This document shows positions 8,301 through 16,441 of a stretch of DNA of 64,000 nt, one piece after another (the stretch's first letter is position 1; each line of letters starts with the position of its first letter). The translations under genes and the position numbers were made by a program. The notes under the pieces were generated by a model, which saw nothing but the letters and a program-made list of their open reading frames with translations, had not been told where the DNA came from and ran no database searches. The stretch spans positions 1,804,001 through 1,868,000 of the forward strand of contig CP065018.1 of the NCBI GenBank assembly GCA_016700415.1, in the 5' to 3' direction. The DNA comes from Flavobacteriales bacterium. Its GTDB lineage: Bacteria > Bacteroidota > Bacteroidia > Flavobacteriales_F > PHOS-HE28.

Positions 8301-10447
8301 CCCACATCCACGGTTGAAAGGAAGGCTACGGCGCCGGCATTATGGTGCAGCACGAACTGCTCGCTGGCGCTGGACGCATCATAGAGGTGGATGTTGCCCG
8401 TATAGCAGGAGTTCCCGATCATGGTGGGGAACTTGCCGTGCCAGTCGTAATTTACGGGGTTGTCGATGGTGATGTCGAAGCCCGCCCCGAAGGCATGGGC
8501 GAAGAAGGTCATCAGGGTCACTCCGTTCGCGATGAGGTCGTGGACGCTGTCGACAGCGGCCTGCTCGATGATACCTGAACCGCTCTTATTGAAGCGGGTG
8601 ACATGGCCAAAGAAGGAACTGTCCTCGGCCAACACCCTGAAGCTTTCCAGCGCCGAACCGAACTGAGCGTACTCCCAGGATGTGTTCCCCCCCCTGAAAT
8701 GAAGGATGTTCTTCATCCATGCTGCGGGCGACTGGCTTTCCACCGAGTCCACCTTGGCGAGGTAATCCAATACTTCAGTGGGGTTTTTCGCGGCTAAGCG
8801 GCCCACAGGCACAGAGAGGTAAGTGGGTTGGGTTCCAGACAAGTTGAGCCCGAAGAGTATATCACTGTTGGGCCAACCGATGGTGGGCACCAAGCAGGCA
8901 GCCGATGCCAAGGGGTCCTTCCGGTAGCCCTTGTCATAAGGTAGACCTCCCGTTGCGGGAGCCCTCACGCTTTTCCCGATGAGGAAGAGGGCTTGTGGGT
9001 GTGAAGGTGCATGATCGTACACATATCGCAGGTAGTTGCGGATCGCCAAGGGATGTTGGCGCACGCCTCCGCCGAACTGGTCGTAGAGCTGTTCCACATC
9101 GGCCAATACGGTGTTGTACCGGTTATGTGCGTTCGTTTCCCGGTAGGACGCATACTGCGCCGCGGCCGACATCAACGTGGGATGGGTTACGATGACCAGT
9201 GCGGAATCCGAAAGATCCAGCCCGGGATCGGGGAAAGTGCCCGTACCATTCACCGGAGCCATCGGTCCGATCGGGGCAATGTTGTAGGCGCGCGTCACAT
9301 TCACGCGCATGTCCTGCGTATTTGGCGGGAGGACCGCTTGGAAGATGTTCGAGCTTGAATTCGATGGCTTCACCCGGTGCAAACCGTCAGCCGCCCAAGC
9401 GTATACCACCGTATTGGGAACGGAAATAAAAGCGATCACGGTACTATCGGGGGCCGTCTGCCCGGGGATCTCAAGGTCCACCACCACAGGTATTACAAAA
9501 CCGCGCGGATAGCGGATGCTGTACCATGCAGGCGCAAAGGCATCTTTATAGCCTGTGGGCAGGTCCGGCAACCCATATACCGCTGTCGCATCAACCGACG
9601 TGGTCGGCATTGTCATTGTGGACGGTGCGAACTGGTAGGTATACTTCAGCAGTCCATATCCATTGAAGATGGTGTCCGTAAGCACCGTGCCCGCATGCGC
9701 CACCCTTAAGTGATGGTCAGGGTAATTATTGCCACCGGAGTTATTGAGGCTCGCCAATACCAATCGAAAGGTCGAATGTGGTGCATCAGTCCCCGTATAC
9801 AGGTCAGGGACGGCCAAGGCGTAGTTTCGGGTCATGTCCGCCCCGGAGGCCTCAATGTTCACGCTGTGGAAATATCCTTCGGCCTCGTTGATCATGGAGG
9901 TGGATGCCCCCAAGGATGTGCGCTTGCCCGTTTGGTAGATACCGATGGTATTGATAAAGGTGGTGGCCCAAGACCAGGTCAGTGGCGTGTAGGCAGCCCA
10001 GTTCGTGCTTCCGCTCTCAATGGTCCGCTTCGCCTCGGACCCCGGATCCCAAGTGAGGTAGTAGCGGATGGTGTCGTTATAGAGTGAGTAGTACGGATTG
10101 TTGATGTGTGCCGGATCATCCCACAGGGTGCTGTCCAGCCATGCGTCATTCTTCGCACCGTAGAATTCGATGTAGTCGGTGGTGTTGAACACCCCGTCCT
10201 GTTCACCTTCCACATGGATCGGGACCTGCCGTCCACGGGCATATAGCTGAATGGTGCGTGGGTCGACGGTCGCCACCGGGAAGCCCGCATTGGCCAAAGC
10301 GGTGGAATCGATCTTCCGCATGCCGTCCTGCCAGATCTGGAAGTACCAGTATTGGCGGTCGTAGTGGATCCACTCGTTGCCGTAAGGTTGTGCGCCGGCC
10401 CATGAGGCCAAGCTCAACAACGCAGCGATGAGCAGTCCTTTTTTCAT
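5378..10447 (-). CDS. porU2: Type IX secretion sortase-like C25 peptidase PorU2
   Basis: 1689 aa with a signal peptide (residues 1-19). A gingipain-type (C25) peptidase domain spans about 412-790. The catalytic dyad is His651 in FFAHAFGAGFD and Cys681 in MIGNSCYTG. Large beta-rich regions follow, and a FlgD-like Ig module lies near 1600-1680 (YPNPFTTSTRFVF ... DRLARGVYLYRV). PorU removes T9SS sorting domains and attaches cargo to the cell surface. At about 1,690 residues this protein is longer than classic PorU (about 1,150-1,300) and fits the PorU2 type. Its ATG overlaps the porV2 stop (TAATG), so the two genes are translationally coupled. Likely clients are the sorting-domain proteins in this window; that is inference. 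Confidence 0.82.
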   Translation of the reverse strand: MKKGLLIAALLSLASWAGAQPYGNEWIHYDRQYWYFQIWQDGMRKIDSTALANAGFPVATVDPRTIQLYARGRQVPIHVEGEQDGVFNTTDYIEFYGAKNDAWLDSTLWDDPAHINNPYYSLYNDTIRYYLTWDPGSEAKRTIESGSTNWAAYTPLTWSWATTFINTIGIYQTGKRTSLGASTSMINEAEGYFHSVNIEASGADMTRNYALAVPDLYTGTDAPHSTFRLVLASLNNSGGNNYPDHHLRVAHAGTVLTDTIFNGYGLLKYTYQFAPSTMTMPTTSVDATAVYGLPDLPTGYKDAFAPAWYSIRYPRGFVIPVVVDLEIPGQTAPDSTVIAFISVPNTVVYAWAADGLHRVKPSNSSSNIFQAVLPPNTQDMRVNVTRAYNIAPIGPMAPVNGTGTFPDPGLDLSDSALVIVTHPTLMSAAAQYASYRETNAHNRYNTVLADVEQLYDQFGGGVRQHPLAIRNYLRYVYDHAPSHPQALFLIGKSVRAPATGGLPYDKGYRKDPLASAACLVPTIGWPNSDILFGLNLSGTQPTYLSVPVGRLAAKNPTEVLDYLAKVDSVESQSPAAWMKNILHFRGGNTSWEYAQFGSALESFRVLAEDSSFFGHVTRFNKSGSGIIEQAAVDSVHDLIANGVTLMTFFAHAFGAGFDITIDNPVNYDWHGKFPTMIGNSCYTGNIHLYDASSASEQFVLHHNAGAVAFLSTVDVGISTYLRDYTRDFYKSFSQVNYGKTIGEHMRFAVQDQLSQGTIESLNSAETMTLHGDPTLVMNSPKLADLEVTQADVTTIPQQVTADVDSFQVRVVFRNNGRGTHQPFSVALERTLSSEGLTLPPVLQQVSMTSYQDTVIFTLPTAAGNSGQGLNELRVRIDLDPDLIPEEEEEANNKATIQINIHSGDLLPVDPYDFAILSDNAPMLKASTGDPFAPPRNYIFQIDTTDLYNSPVMEQHTLTAPGGVVQWQPTSIYAQTNGQDSTVYFWRCALDSAGQGNYNWHEFSFQHINGRQGWGQAHFFQFKNDDFNLIGYDRPTRNFTYPSSNHQITCEVRGANYIQCSWTKDIYQQEGQGCGPYPSMNVSVVDPFDFTTWMTLYNGVGRDYGQKNKNGACKDRQEGSFIFYCNNPTMMESMANMLSNEIPDGYYVLVHTYLYLTRSVLDASNALPVLQELGAANLANGTVQDSVPYIFFCRKGDPTSIQEVWGDSIDALINMTAHMQLNPRSGSILAPRSNHALSWESLSWKLRPLQPYDSSRVQLMGVTPQLAEQPLLDLSGPTGDIDLQPFLTAQQFPQLRLKGRFWNDSLNVQYPSQLRRWQLLGTPAPECALDPPAGYYVHMDSIFQGQQGEVMVTVRNIGQVPMDSLLMAAWVSDHTNQSHLVHYKYNAPLPVGAVLQDTIRFDTQQFPGPNSIRIEANPVDTLTQFYDQPEQYHFNNIAVLRFFTQQDIENPVLDVTFDGIHILDGDIVSAKPEIQVTLDDENQALLLNEPSDTAFFKVFLTDPSGTVKRIWFREGGQEILQFVPANGPANVSKVFYRPNFTQDGKYQLTVRASDKSRNNSGDRDNSVQFEVINRPTLTEVLNYPNPFTTSTRFVFTLTGHEVPTAMRIQIMTISGRVVREVPMSEMGPMHVGRNITDFAWDGTDQFGDRLARGVYLYRVMAQLHGEDIEYRDGGAGSFFKKGFGKMYLLR

Positions 10448-11556
10448 TACCCGCCTGTTTTTTTAAAGAGGTCGAACCGCAGCGAGAACACGTTGGAGTA
10501 CAAGGCCACGCTGTTGTCTCCGATGTCGGTGAGCGCATAGTCCAGGGCCACGCTCTTGATCTTCAGTCCCACACCGATGTTGGGCTGGAAGTTCAGTGTC
10601 CGCTTATCGTTGATGTCGGTGACATATTGAAAATTGTTCACCCCGGCACGGACATACACGACATGCGCATAGCCCAGTTCGATGCCAAGGCGAGGATCAC
10701 CGCTCCAGGTACTGGAAGCGATCAAGGTGTTCCGTTTGCCGTCGAAGGTGTTCTCCATGTTCACCTCCGCGAGCAGGTCCACCTTACTGCCAATACGGAA
10801 CTGGCGGGCAACGCCAAGCACCAAGCGGGGCAAGGTCACTTCCACGCCGTTGACGGGCAACTCGTTCCCGGTCTGGGCGAACACGTCCTGGGTGCGTTGG
10901 TCCAAGGAGTAGCTCCAAGCGTTGAAGGTGCCGGTGATATCCCGGCCCATCGCCGCCAAACGCCACTGTCCACGATCATACTGCAAGCCCGCGTCAAGGC
11001 CGAAGCCCCAAGCCTTGGCGAACGGTCCCACCTTCCGGTAGATCACCTTGGCGTTGGCCCCGAAGCGGAGCCCGGGCACCTTCAGTTTGCGGGCGTAGCT
11101 GATCAGGAAGGCATTGTCCGCTGCGGAAAAGCTGGTTATTCGGTCGTAATCGAGATTCCCGTTATTGTCGATCAGCTCAGTGGTATTGGGGATGTCGTCC
11201 ACACCGAAGCGGATGAAGGAGACCCCGATGACACTGGAGGAATCGATGGGTTTCGCGATGGCGATATAGTCGTATTTGGCGATGCCCGCGAAGTATTCGC
11301 TGTGCATGGCGCCCACCTGCAGATCGCCGCGCACGCCCAGAAGGCCTGCAGGATTCCAATAGCCTGCAGTGACGTCGTTCACCGCGGCGACATGGGAATA
11401 ACCCATGCCTAAGGAACGCGCCCCCACGCCGATGGTGAGGAACTCGTTGCTGTACTTGGGCGCGTCCTGCGCATGGGCCATGGTGAACATGAGCGAGACG
11501 AGCCCGATGGCCGCCATCCTCCAAGAATACCCTCCTGCTAAGATCATAGTGTGCAT
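10447..11556 (-). CDS. porV2: Type IX secretion outer-membrane barrel protein PorV2
   Basis: 369 aa from the ATG at 11556. A signal peptide ends at MFTMAHAQ. The mature N terminus (FLTIGVGARSLGMGYSHVA and ...GYWNPAGL) is the hallmark of the PorV/PorQ members of the FadL-like barrel family. PorV shuttles cargo from the translocon to the PorU sortase, so pairing with porU2 is functionally coherent. In-frame ATGs at 11547 and 11517 are alternatives; the one at 11517 directly follows GGAGG but is too close for a normal ribosome site. A TAATTTCG -7 box lies at 11599-11606. The start codon overlaps the divergent pssA start. Confidence 0.8.
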   Translation of the reverse strand: MHTMILAGGYSWRMAAIGLVSLMFTMAHAQDAPKYSNEFLTIGVGARSLGMGYSHVAAVNDVTAGYWNPAGLLGVRGDLQVGAMHSEYFAGIAKYDYIAIAKPIDSSSVIGVSFIRFGVDDIPNTTELIDNNGNLDYDRITSFSAADNAFLISYARKLKVPGLRFGANAKVIYRKVGPFAKAWGFGLDAGLQYDRGQWRLAAMGRDITGTFNAWSYSLDQRTQDVFAQTGNELPVNGVEVTLPRLVLGVARQFRIGSKVDLLAEVNMENTFDGKRNTLIASSTWSGDPRLGIELGYAHVVYVRAGVNNFQYVTDINDKRTLNFQPNIGVGLKIKSVALDYALTDIGDNSVALYSNVFSLRFDLFKKTGG

Positions 11557-12406
11557 GTTAGACGCATCCTCTAACAGAAGGTGGCCTGCATTATTGCCCG
11601 AAATTACCCAACTTCGGCCCGCTTTGACACGCCTCCCCCGTTTGCCCGATCTGCTGACCACCGCGAACCTATGCTGCGGGGTGGCCTCCATTCTTCTCTC
11701 TTCCCAAGGACAATTGACGATCGCGTGTTGGTTGATCTTTCTCGCGGCGCTTTTCGATGTATTCGACGGGCTGGCGGCGAGAGCATTAGGCGGGGGCACG
11801 CCGCTGGGCGCTCAGCTCGATAGTTTGGCGGACATGGTGAGCTTCGGGGTGGCTCCGTCGTTCATTCTGTGGACCTCTTTCATTACACAGGCGTTCAACC
11901 CGGATCCCAAATTTTTTACCGGGTTTTGGATGAATTCCCAACCGGCCTGGGTCATAGGTTTGGCCGCTGTGGTCCTGTGTGCCGCTTCCGCATGGCGATT
12001 GGCGAAGTTCAATGTTGACACACGTCAAACCCATGGCTTTTTAGGGTTGGCCACGCCAGCTAATGGCCTTTTCTGGGTGAGTTCGGTCCTTGTGGTCTCC
12101 GGATCGGGGCTAACACCCTTAGCGACCGGACATGGGTTGAAATTCCTATTCTCCATGACCTTTGCCTCCGATCCCCGGATCGCACTTTTCATCGCATTGA
12201 TCATGGGTTTTCTCATGGTTTCCGAGATCCCCCTCCCCAGCCTCAAGTTCAAGAACAAGGGCTGGAAAGGCAACGAGGTCATCTTCCTGTTGATCGGCCT
12301 TGGAATAATGCTGGCAGTGCTCTATGGCATCCTCGCCGTTCCCCTGCTGCTACTTTTGTACCTGCTCAGCCCGATCTGGGGTAAGCTCTTTCCCAAGACG
12401 ACATGA
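11555..12406 (+). CDS. pssA: CDP-diacylglycerol--serine O-phosphatidyltransferase
   Basis: About 283 aa. It joins serine to CDP-diacylglycerol to make phosphatidylserine, the precursor of phosphatidylethanolamine. The CDP-alcohol phosphotransferase motif DGLAAR...G...DSLAD is complete (residues about 71-93 from this start), and the rest is a set of membrane spans. The start is uncertain. The ATG at 11555 overlaps the divergent porV2 start in the same CATG. Homologues usually begin close to 'LPRLPDLLTTANL', so a TTG start at 11624 is possible. The stop overlaps purS (ATGA). Confidence 0.88.
   Translation: MLDASSNRRWPALLPEITQLRPALTRLPRLPDLLTTANLCCGVASILLSSQGQLTIACWLIFLAALFDVFDGLAARALGGGTPLGAQLDSLADMVSFGVAPSFILWTSFITQAFNPDPKFFTGFWMNSQPAWVIGLAAVVLCAASAWRLAKFNVDTRQTHGFLGLATPANGLFWVSSVLVVSGSGLTPLATGHGLKFLFSMTFASDPRIALFIALIMGFLMVSEIPLPSLKFKNKGWKGNEVIFLLIGLGIMLAVLYGILAVPLLLLLYLLSPIWGKLFPKTT
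11599..11606 (-). promoter_or_regulatory. -7 box TAATTTCG of porV2-porU2
   Basis: Minus-strand TAnnTTCG element about 42 nt before the porV2 ATG, inside the N-terminal part of the pssA frame. No good -33 TTG was found. Confidence 0.35.
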
Positions 12407-12657
12407 AAACTTTCCACGCCTCCATCAATGTGATGCCCCACGACAATCTGCTGGACCCGCAAGGGAAGGCCGTTAGCGGCAGCATGAAGAACCTTGAACT
12501 GCCCGAGATCACCGGGGTGCGTATCGGTAAGCACATCACTTTGCAGGTGGAAGCCAAGGACAAGAAGACCGCCGAGGCCAAGGTGGACCAAGCCTGTAAG
12601 AAGCTGCTCGCCAACTTGGTGATGGAGAAATACAGCTTCTCGGTGACAGAAGGTTAG
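12403..12657 (+). CDS. purS: Phosphoribosylformylglycinamidine synthase subunit PurS
   Basis: 84 aa, normal for PurS. It is the small subunit that bridges PurL and PurQ in the fourth step of purine synthesis. Recognisable features are the opening FHASINVMPHDNLLDPQGKAV, the GVRIGKHITLQVEA core and a helical end (KKLLANLVMEKYSF). The ATG overlaps the pssA stop by 4 nt, so it is probably co-transcribed with a phospholipid gene of unrelated pathway. purL and purQ are not in the window. Confidence 0.85.
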   Translation: MKTFHASINVMPHDNLLDPQGKAVSGSMKNLELPEITGVRIGKHITLQVEAKDKKTAEAKVDQACKKLLANLVMEKYSFSVTEG

Positions 12658-12668
12658 ATCGGTCGCTC

Positions 12669-13265
12669 TCACTTCCCACAGTCGCACGGCTGGGAGAAGT
12701 AGATCTTCACTGAAGGCAGAAGAGCGGTGATCCGGTCCATCTCACCTTGTGAGAATTGGATAACCCGCAGATCCATGAAGCGCAGAGCTTTCATATCGCT
12801 GATCTCGTCCGGGAACTCACCGAGGTCGTTGCTCCAGAGGTCCAATGAGAATAATTCGCTAAGGCTACCCAAGCAGACGGGCAGTCCTTCGATGTGATTT
12901 TGGTGGAGGTCCAGCCGCTTGAGGTGTTTCCACTGGCAAATACTGTTGGGGATCTTGGTGAACTTGTTGCGCCCGGCACTGAACTCCTGCATGTACCGCA
13001 GTTCGTTCATCCAGCCGGGCAGGTCCTTCAACTTGTTGCGTCCAAGGTCGAGGGCATTGAGGTTCTTCAGCTGGCGGATCTCCTCGGGCACCACCTTCAG
13101 CTTTTTGTGGGAAAGGTCGAGGCGGTAGACATTGTCAGGATCTTGCAGTGCGCGTTGGATACTGCGGAATGTGCGAACGGTGTCCAGCGCGGTCTGGGAA
13201 AGCAATTGGGCTTGCACCGCATGACCAAAAAGCAACAGGAAAAGGAGGAGCAGGAAGTTGCGCAT
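12669..13265 (-). CDS. Secreted leucine-rich-repeat protein
   Basis: 198 aa. A signal peptide (MRNFLLLLFLLLFGHAVQAQ) is followed by about five leucine-rich repeats of the form L..LdLs.N.L..lP..i, for example 'LNALDLGRNKLKDLP' and 'LKRLDLHQNHIEGLP'. The tail PCDCGK is Cys-rich and carries no sorting domain, so it may stay in the periplasm. It probably binds another protein; the partner is unknown. The ATG at 13265 is preferred to the in-frame TTG at 13271. It starts 2 nt past the ribF stop, indicating an operon. Confidence 0.75.
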   Translation of the reverse strand: MRNFLLLLFLLLFGHAVQAQLLSQTALDTVRTFRSIQRALQDPDNVYRLDLSHKKLKVVPEEIRQLKNLNALDLGRNKLKDLPGWMNELRYMQEFSAGRNKFTKIPNSICQWKHLKRLDLHQNHIEGLPVCLGSLSELFSLDLWSNDLGEFPDEISDMKALRFMDLRVIQFSQGEMDRITALLPSVKIYFSQPCDCGK

Positions 13266-13267
13266 GG

Positions 13268-14203
13268 TCAAATATCTCCAAGAACGCGCAGTGCGTCCAC
13301 TTTATCCTGTGCGATCCGGACTTTCATGGCTTCCATGCTCCCGAAGCGCAGTTCATCCCGCAACATATGGTGCAAACGCACGGTGATGGCCTCACCATAT
13401 ATGTCCCGGTCCAGGCCGAAGAGATGGGCCTCCACGGTGCGTTCCCCGTGCTCCTCCACGGTGGGGCGTACGCCGATGTTCATCATGCCCTTGAATTCGC
13501 CATGACCGGTGGTGGCGGTGACAGCATAGACGCCATTGCCGGGAACGAGCTTATAGGGGTCGATCCCGCCGATGTTGGCCGTGGGCCATCCGATGGTGCG
13601 CCCGAGCTGCTTTCCCTTCACTACAACGCCGCTGATCATGTAGGGATAGCCAAGTAATGTGTTTGCCAGGGCCACATCGCCCGCCAGCAGGGCCTCGCGG
13701 ATCTTCGTGCTGCTCACCTTCACGTGGTCGATCTCCTGCGGCGGGATCTCTTCCACCATAAAGTCATAAGCCTCGCCGAGCTGGCGCAGGAGGCCGATAT
13801 CGCCTTCGCGGTTCCGCCCGAAACGATGGTCGTAGCCGATCACTACCGCGTGGATGCGGAGCTGGTCCACCAAGAGGTCCCGCACATATTCCAAGGCATG
13901 CATGCGGCTGAACGAGCGGGAAAAGGGCACCACAAGAAGATGGTCCAAACCTGCTTTTTCGAGCAGTTGTTGCTTTTCGGCCGGGGTGTTCAGCAGACGT
14001 AGATCGTTGTCAAAGGGGTAGAGCACCATCCGCGGGTGCGGGTGGAAAGTGAACAGGACGCTCTCTCCACCTTCACGCTCTGCAACCGCTTGCAGGCGGT
14101 CCAGGATCACCTGATGGCCGAGATGGACCCCGTCGAAAGTACCCGTGGTGAGCACAGGGCGCTTCACCCCTTGGAAAGCCGCAAAGTCGGTGTGGATCTT
14201 CAT
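13268..14203 (-). CDS. ribF: Bifunctional riboflavin kinase/FAD synthetase
   Basis: 311 aa, full length. It phosphorylates riboflavin to FMN and adenylates FMN to FAD. The N-terminal nucleotidyltransferase domain shows GTFDGVHLGHQ and TFHPHPR; the C-terminal kinase domain shows LGRTIGWPTANI. The frame stays open to 15007, but that extension is antisense to atpD and is rejected. The ATG at 14203 places MKIHTDF directly before the first beta strand. No clear promoter is visible upstream; the gene is divergent from atpD. Confidence 0.93.
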   Translation of the reverse strand: MKIHTDFAAFQGVKRPVLTTGTFDGVHLGHQVILDRLQAVAEREGGESVLFTFHPHPRMVLYPFDNDLRLLNTPAEKQQLLEKAGLDHLLVVPFSRSFSRMHALEYVRDLLVDQLRIHAVVIGYDHRFGRNREGDIGLLRQLGEAYDFMVEEIPPQEIDHVKVSSTKIREALLAGDVALANTLLGYPYMISGVVVKGKQLGRTIGWPTANIGGIDPYKLVPGNGVYAVTATTGHGEFKGMMNIGVRPTVEEHGERTVEAHLFGLDRDIYGEAITVRLHHMLRDELRFGSMEAMKVRIAQDKVDALRVLGDI

Positions 14204-14433
14204 CGTGCGCCGGGGAACCGTGGAACATGTCGGCAGGACCCGGTAGATCGCAAAGCTCGGAAGCATACCTCTAGTCACGGTATCATGGGTTCGGAAACAC
14301 CCCCTTCCACTTGTTGATGAAGGCGGCGGATCCGGACCACGAATTCTCATATATCCACTGACGACCAGACCCTTGCCACCATGGCTTGACCAGCAGATCA
14401 TCAACGATCCTTTCACCATTTGGGAATGCGCCC

Positions 14434-14441
14434 TACCTTCG
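14434..14441 (+). promoter_or_regulatory. -7 box TACCTTCG of atpD
   Basis: TAnnTTCG element 41 nt before the atpD ATG. A TTTG at 14419-14422 is too close (11 nt) for a standard -33. Confidence 0.35.
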
Positions 14442-14482
14442 CGCCCGCAAAAACAGGGCATTCGCCCTTCCATCAGAACAAC

Positions 14483-15988
14483 ATGTCCCAGCACATCGGT
14501 AAAGTGGTCCAAGTGATCGGTCCCGTGGTCGACGTCCGTTTCGAGTCCGGAAAGGACCTTCCCAACATCTATGACGCCTTGCACGTGACCCGCGCGGACG
14601 GCTCCATTCTGGTTCTGGAAGTGCAACAGCTCACCGGTGAGGACACGGTGCGCACGGTGAGCATGGAAAGCACCGACGGTCTGGCCCGCGGGACTGAAGC
14701 GATCGGACAAGGCAAGCCCATCACCATGCCCACGGGCGATGGTATCAAGGGGCGCCTCTTCAACGTGGTTGGCCTGCCCATCGACGGGATGAAGCAGGTG
14801 ACCGGCAGCAAGGGCGCCTCCATCCACCGGGAAGCACCGAAGTTCGAAGAACTCACCACCAGCGCGGAGATCCTGTTCACCGGCATCAAGGTGATCGACC
14901 TCATCGAGCCTTACTCCAAGGGCGGTAAGATCGGCCTGTTCGGCGGTGCCGGCGTGGGCAAGACCGTGCTGATCCAGGAACTGATCAACAACATCGCCAA
15001 GGGCCACAGCGGTTACAGCGTGTTCGCCGGTGTAGGCGAGCGCACCCGTGAAGGGAACGACCTGCTCCGCGAAATGATCGAGAGCGGCATCGTGAATTAT
15101 GGCAAGGCCTTCGCCGAGAGCATGGAGAAAGGTGGCTGGGACCTGGAAAAGGTGGACATGGACGCCCTGAAGACCTCACAGGCCACATTCGTGTTCGGCC
15201 AGATGAACGAGCCCCCCGGAGCACGTGCACGCGTGGCACTGAGCGGACTCACTTTGGCTGAATACTTCCGCGACGGTGATGAGGAGAGCGGCGGACGCGA
15301 CATCCTCTTCTTCGTGGACAACATCTTCCGCTTCACCCAGGCCGGTTCCGAGGTGAGCGCACTACTGGGCCGCATGCCCAGCGCCGTGGGTTACCAACCT
15401 ACGTTGGCCACCGAGATGGGCGCCATGCAAGAGCGCATCACCTCCACCAAGCGCGGTTCCATCACCTCCGTACAGGCGGTGTACGTACCTGCAGATGACT
15501 TGACCGATCCTGCTCCCGCGACCACCTTCGCGCACTTGGACGCCACCACGGTGTTGAGCCGGAAGATCGCCGAGCTCGGCATCTATCCTTCCGTGGACCC
15601 GCTGGATTCCACCAGCCGCATCCTCACGCCGGCCATCGTGGGCGATGTACACTACGACTGCGCCCAGCGCGTGAAGGCGATCCTCCAGCGCTACAAGGAA
15701 CTACAGGACATCATCGCCATTCTCGGATTGGATGAATTGAGCGAAGAGGACAGACTGGTCGTGAGCCGCGCCCGCCGCGTGCAGCGCTTCCTCAGCCAAC
15801 CCTTCTTCGTGGCCGAGCAGTTCACCGGCCTCCCCGGCGTGATGGTCTCCATCGAGGACACCATCAAGGGCTTCACCATGATCATGGACGGCGAGATGGA
15901 TGAGTACCCGGAAGCCGCGTTCAACCTGAAAGGCAGCATCGAGGACGTGATCGAGGCGGGCAAGAAGATGCTCGCACAGGTAGCTTGA
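14483..15988 (+). CDS. atpD: F1F0 ATP synthase subunit beta
   Basis: 501 aa, the usual length in Bacteroidota. This is the catalytic subunit of the cytoplasmic F1 sector. The Walker A motif GGAGVGKT is at 154-161, and the Walker B region 'DILFFVDNIFRF' and the 'VYVPADDLTDPAPATTF' loop are intact. The ATG at 14483 gives the standard N terminus MSQHIGKVVQVIGPVVDV; the 21 extra codons from 14420 are rejected. Only atpC follows, so the remaining subunits are encoded elsewhere, as is common in this phylum. Confidence 0.97.
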   Translation: MSQHIGKVVQVIGPVVDVRFESGKDLPNIYDALHVTRADGSILVLEVQQLTGEDTVRTVSMESTDGLARGTEAIGQGKPITMPTGDGIKGRLFNVVGLPIDGMKQVTGSKGASIHREAPKFEELTTSAEILFTGIKVIDLIEPYSKGGKIGLFGGAGVGKTVLIQELINNIAKGHSGYSVFAGVGERTREGNDLLREMIESGIVNYGKAFAESMEKGGWDLEKVDMDALKTSQATFVFGQMNEPPGARARVALSGLTLAEYFRDGDEESGGRDILFFVDNIFRFTQAGSEVSALLGRMPSAVGYQPTLATEMGAMQERITSTKRGSITSVQAVYVPADDLTDPAPATTFAHLDATTVLSRKIAELGIYPSVDPLDSTSRILTPAIVGDVHYDCAQRVKAILQRYKELQDIIAILGLDELSEEDRLVVSRARRVQRFLSQPFFVAEQFTGLPGVMVSIEDTIKGFTMIMDGEMDEYPEAAFNLKGSIEDVIEAGKKMLAQVA

Positions 15989-16000
15989 GGATAGAACACT

Positions 16001-16168
16001 GATGACGCAGAAAGGGCAGATCTACGCTGATAAGACGAATTAATTGGAACGGCCCCTTATTGGACTGCTGAGTCTTAAGTCGCGATCCGAACTTTAACCG
16101 ATCACCATCACGCTTCCATAAACTCAGATCTGCGCAGATCCACTGTTTCTGCGTCATCTGCGTTCCAA
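16001..16168. repeat. Inverted repeat built on GATGACGCAGAAA / TTTCTGCGTCATC
   Basis: The arms GATGACGCAGAAA (16001-16013) and TTTCTGCGTCATC (16146-16158) are perfect reverse complements. They enclose further GCAGATC/ATCTGCG units and fill almost all of the 195-nt gap between atpD and atpC. The same ATCTGCGTTCCA word recurs, inverted, at 23622-23633, and ATCTGCG units recur at 58035-58066, so this is a dispersed family rather than an atp-specific signal. Confidence 0.65.
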
Positions 16169-16183
16169 TAACGATCAACCAAG

Positions 16184-16420
16184 ATGGACCTCCAGATCAT
16201 CACCCCGGACACCGAGCTTTTCAACGGTCAGGCTAAGCGCGTGAACGTTCCCGGCGTGGACGGCAGCATGGGCTTTTTGGACAACCATGCCCCGCTGATC
16301 ACCGTGCTCAAGGCAGGTGACGTGAAGGTGACCTTGCCGGACAACAAAGTGGAGACTTTCATGCTGAAAGGCGGCGTTGTGGAAGTGAGCCATAACAAAG
16401 TGATCGTACTGGCGGAGTAA
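16184..16420 (+). CDS. atpC: F1F0 ATP synthase subunit epsilon, short form
   Basis: 78 aa. It contains the N-terminal beta-sandwich domain only (LQIITPDTELFNGQAKRVNV, GSMGFLDNHAPLITVLKAG), which couples the rotor to F1. The C-terminal helical hairpin that inhibits ATP hydrolysis in E. coli (about 138 aa) is absent, as in many Bacteroidota. It follows atpD across a repeat-filled gap of 195 nt and is probably co-transcribed. Confidence 0.93.
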   Translation: MDLQIITPDTELFNGQAKRVNVPGVDGSMGFLDNHAPLITVLKAGDVKVTLPDNKVETFMLKGGVVEVSHNKVIVLAE

Positions 16421-16441
16421 CATCTCCCCGTCTCTTCATTT

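Noticed and set aside
14204..15007. N-terminal extension of the ribF frame
   Set aside because: It is antisense to atpD, has no similarity to RibF, and a normal RibF start exists at 14203.
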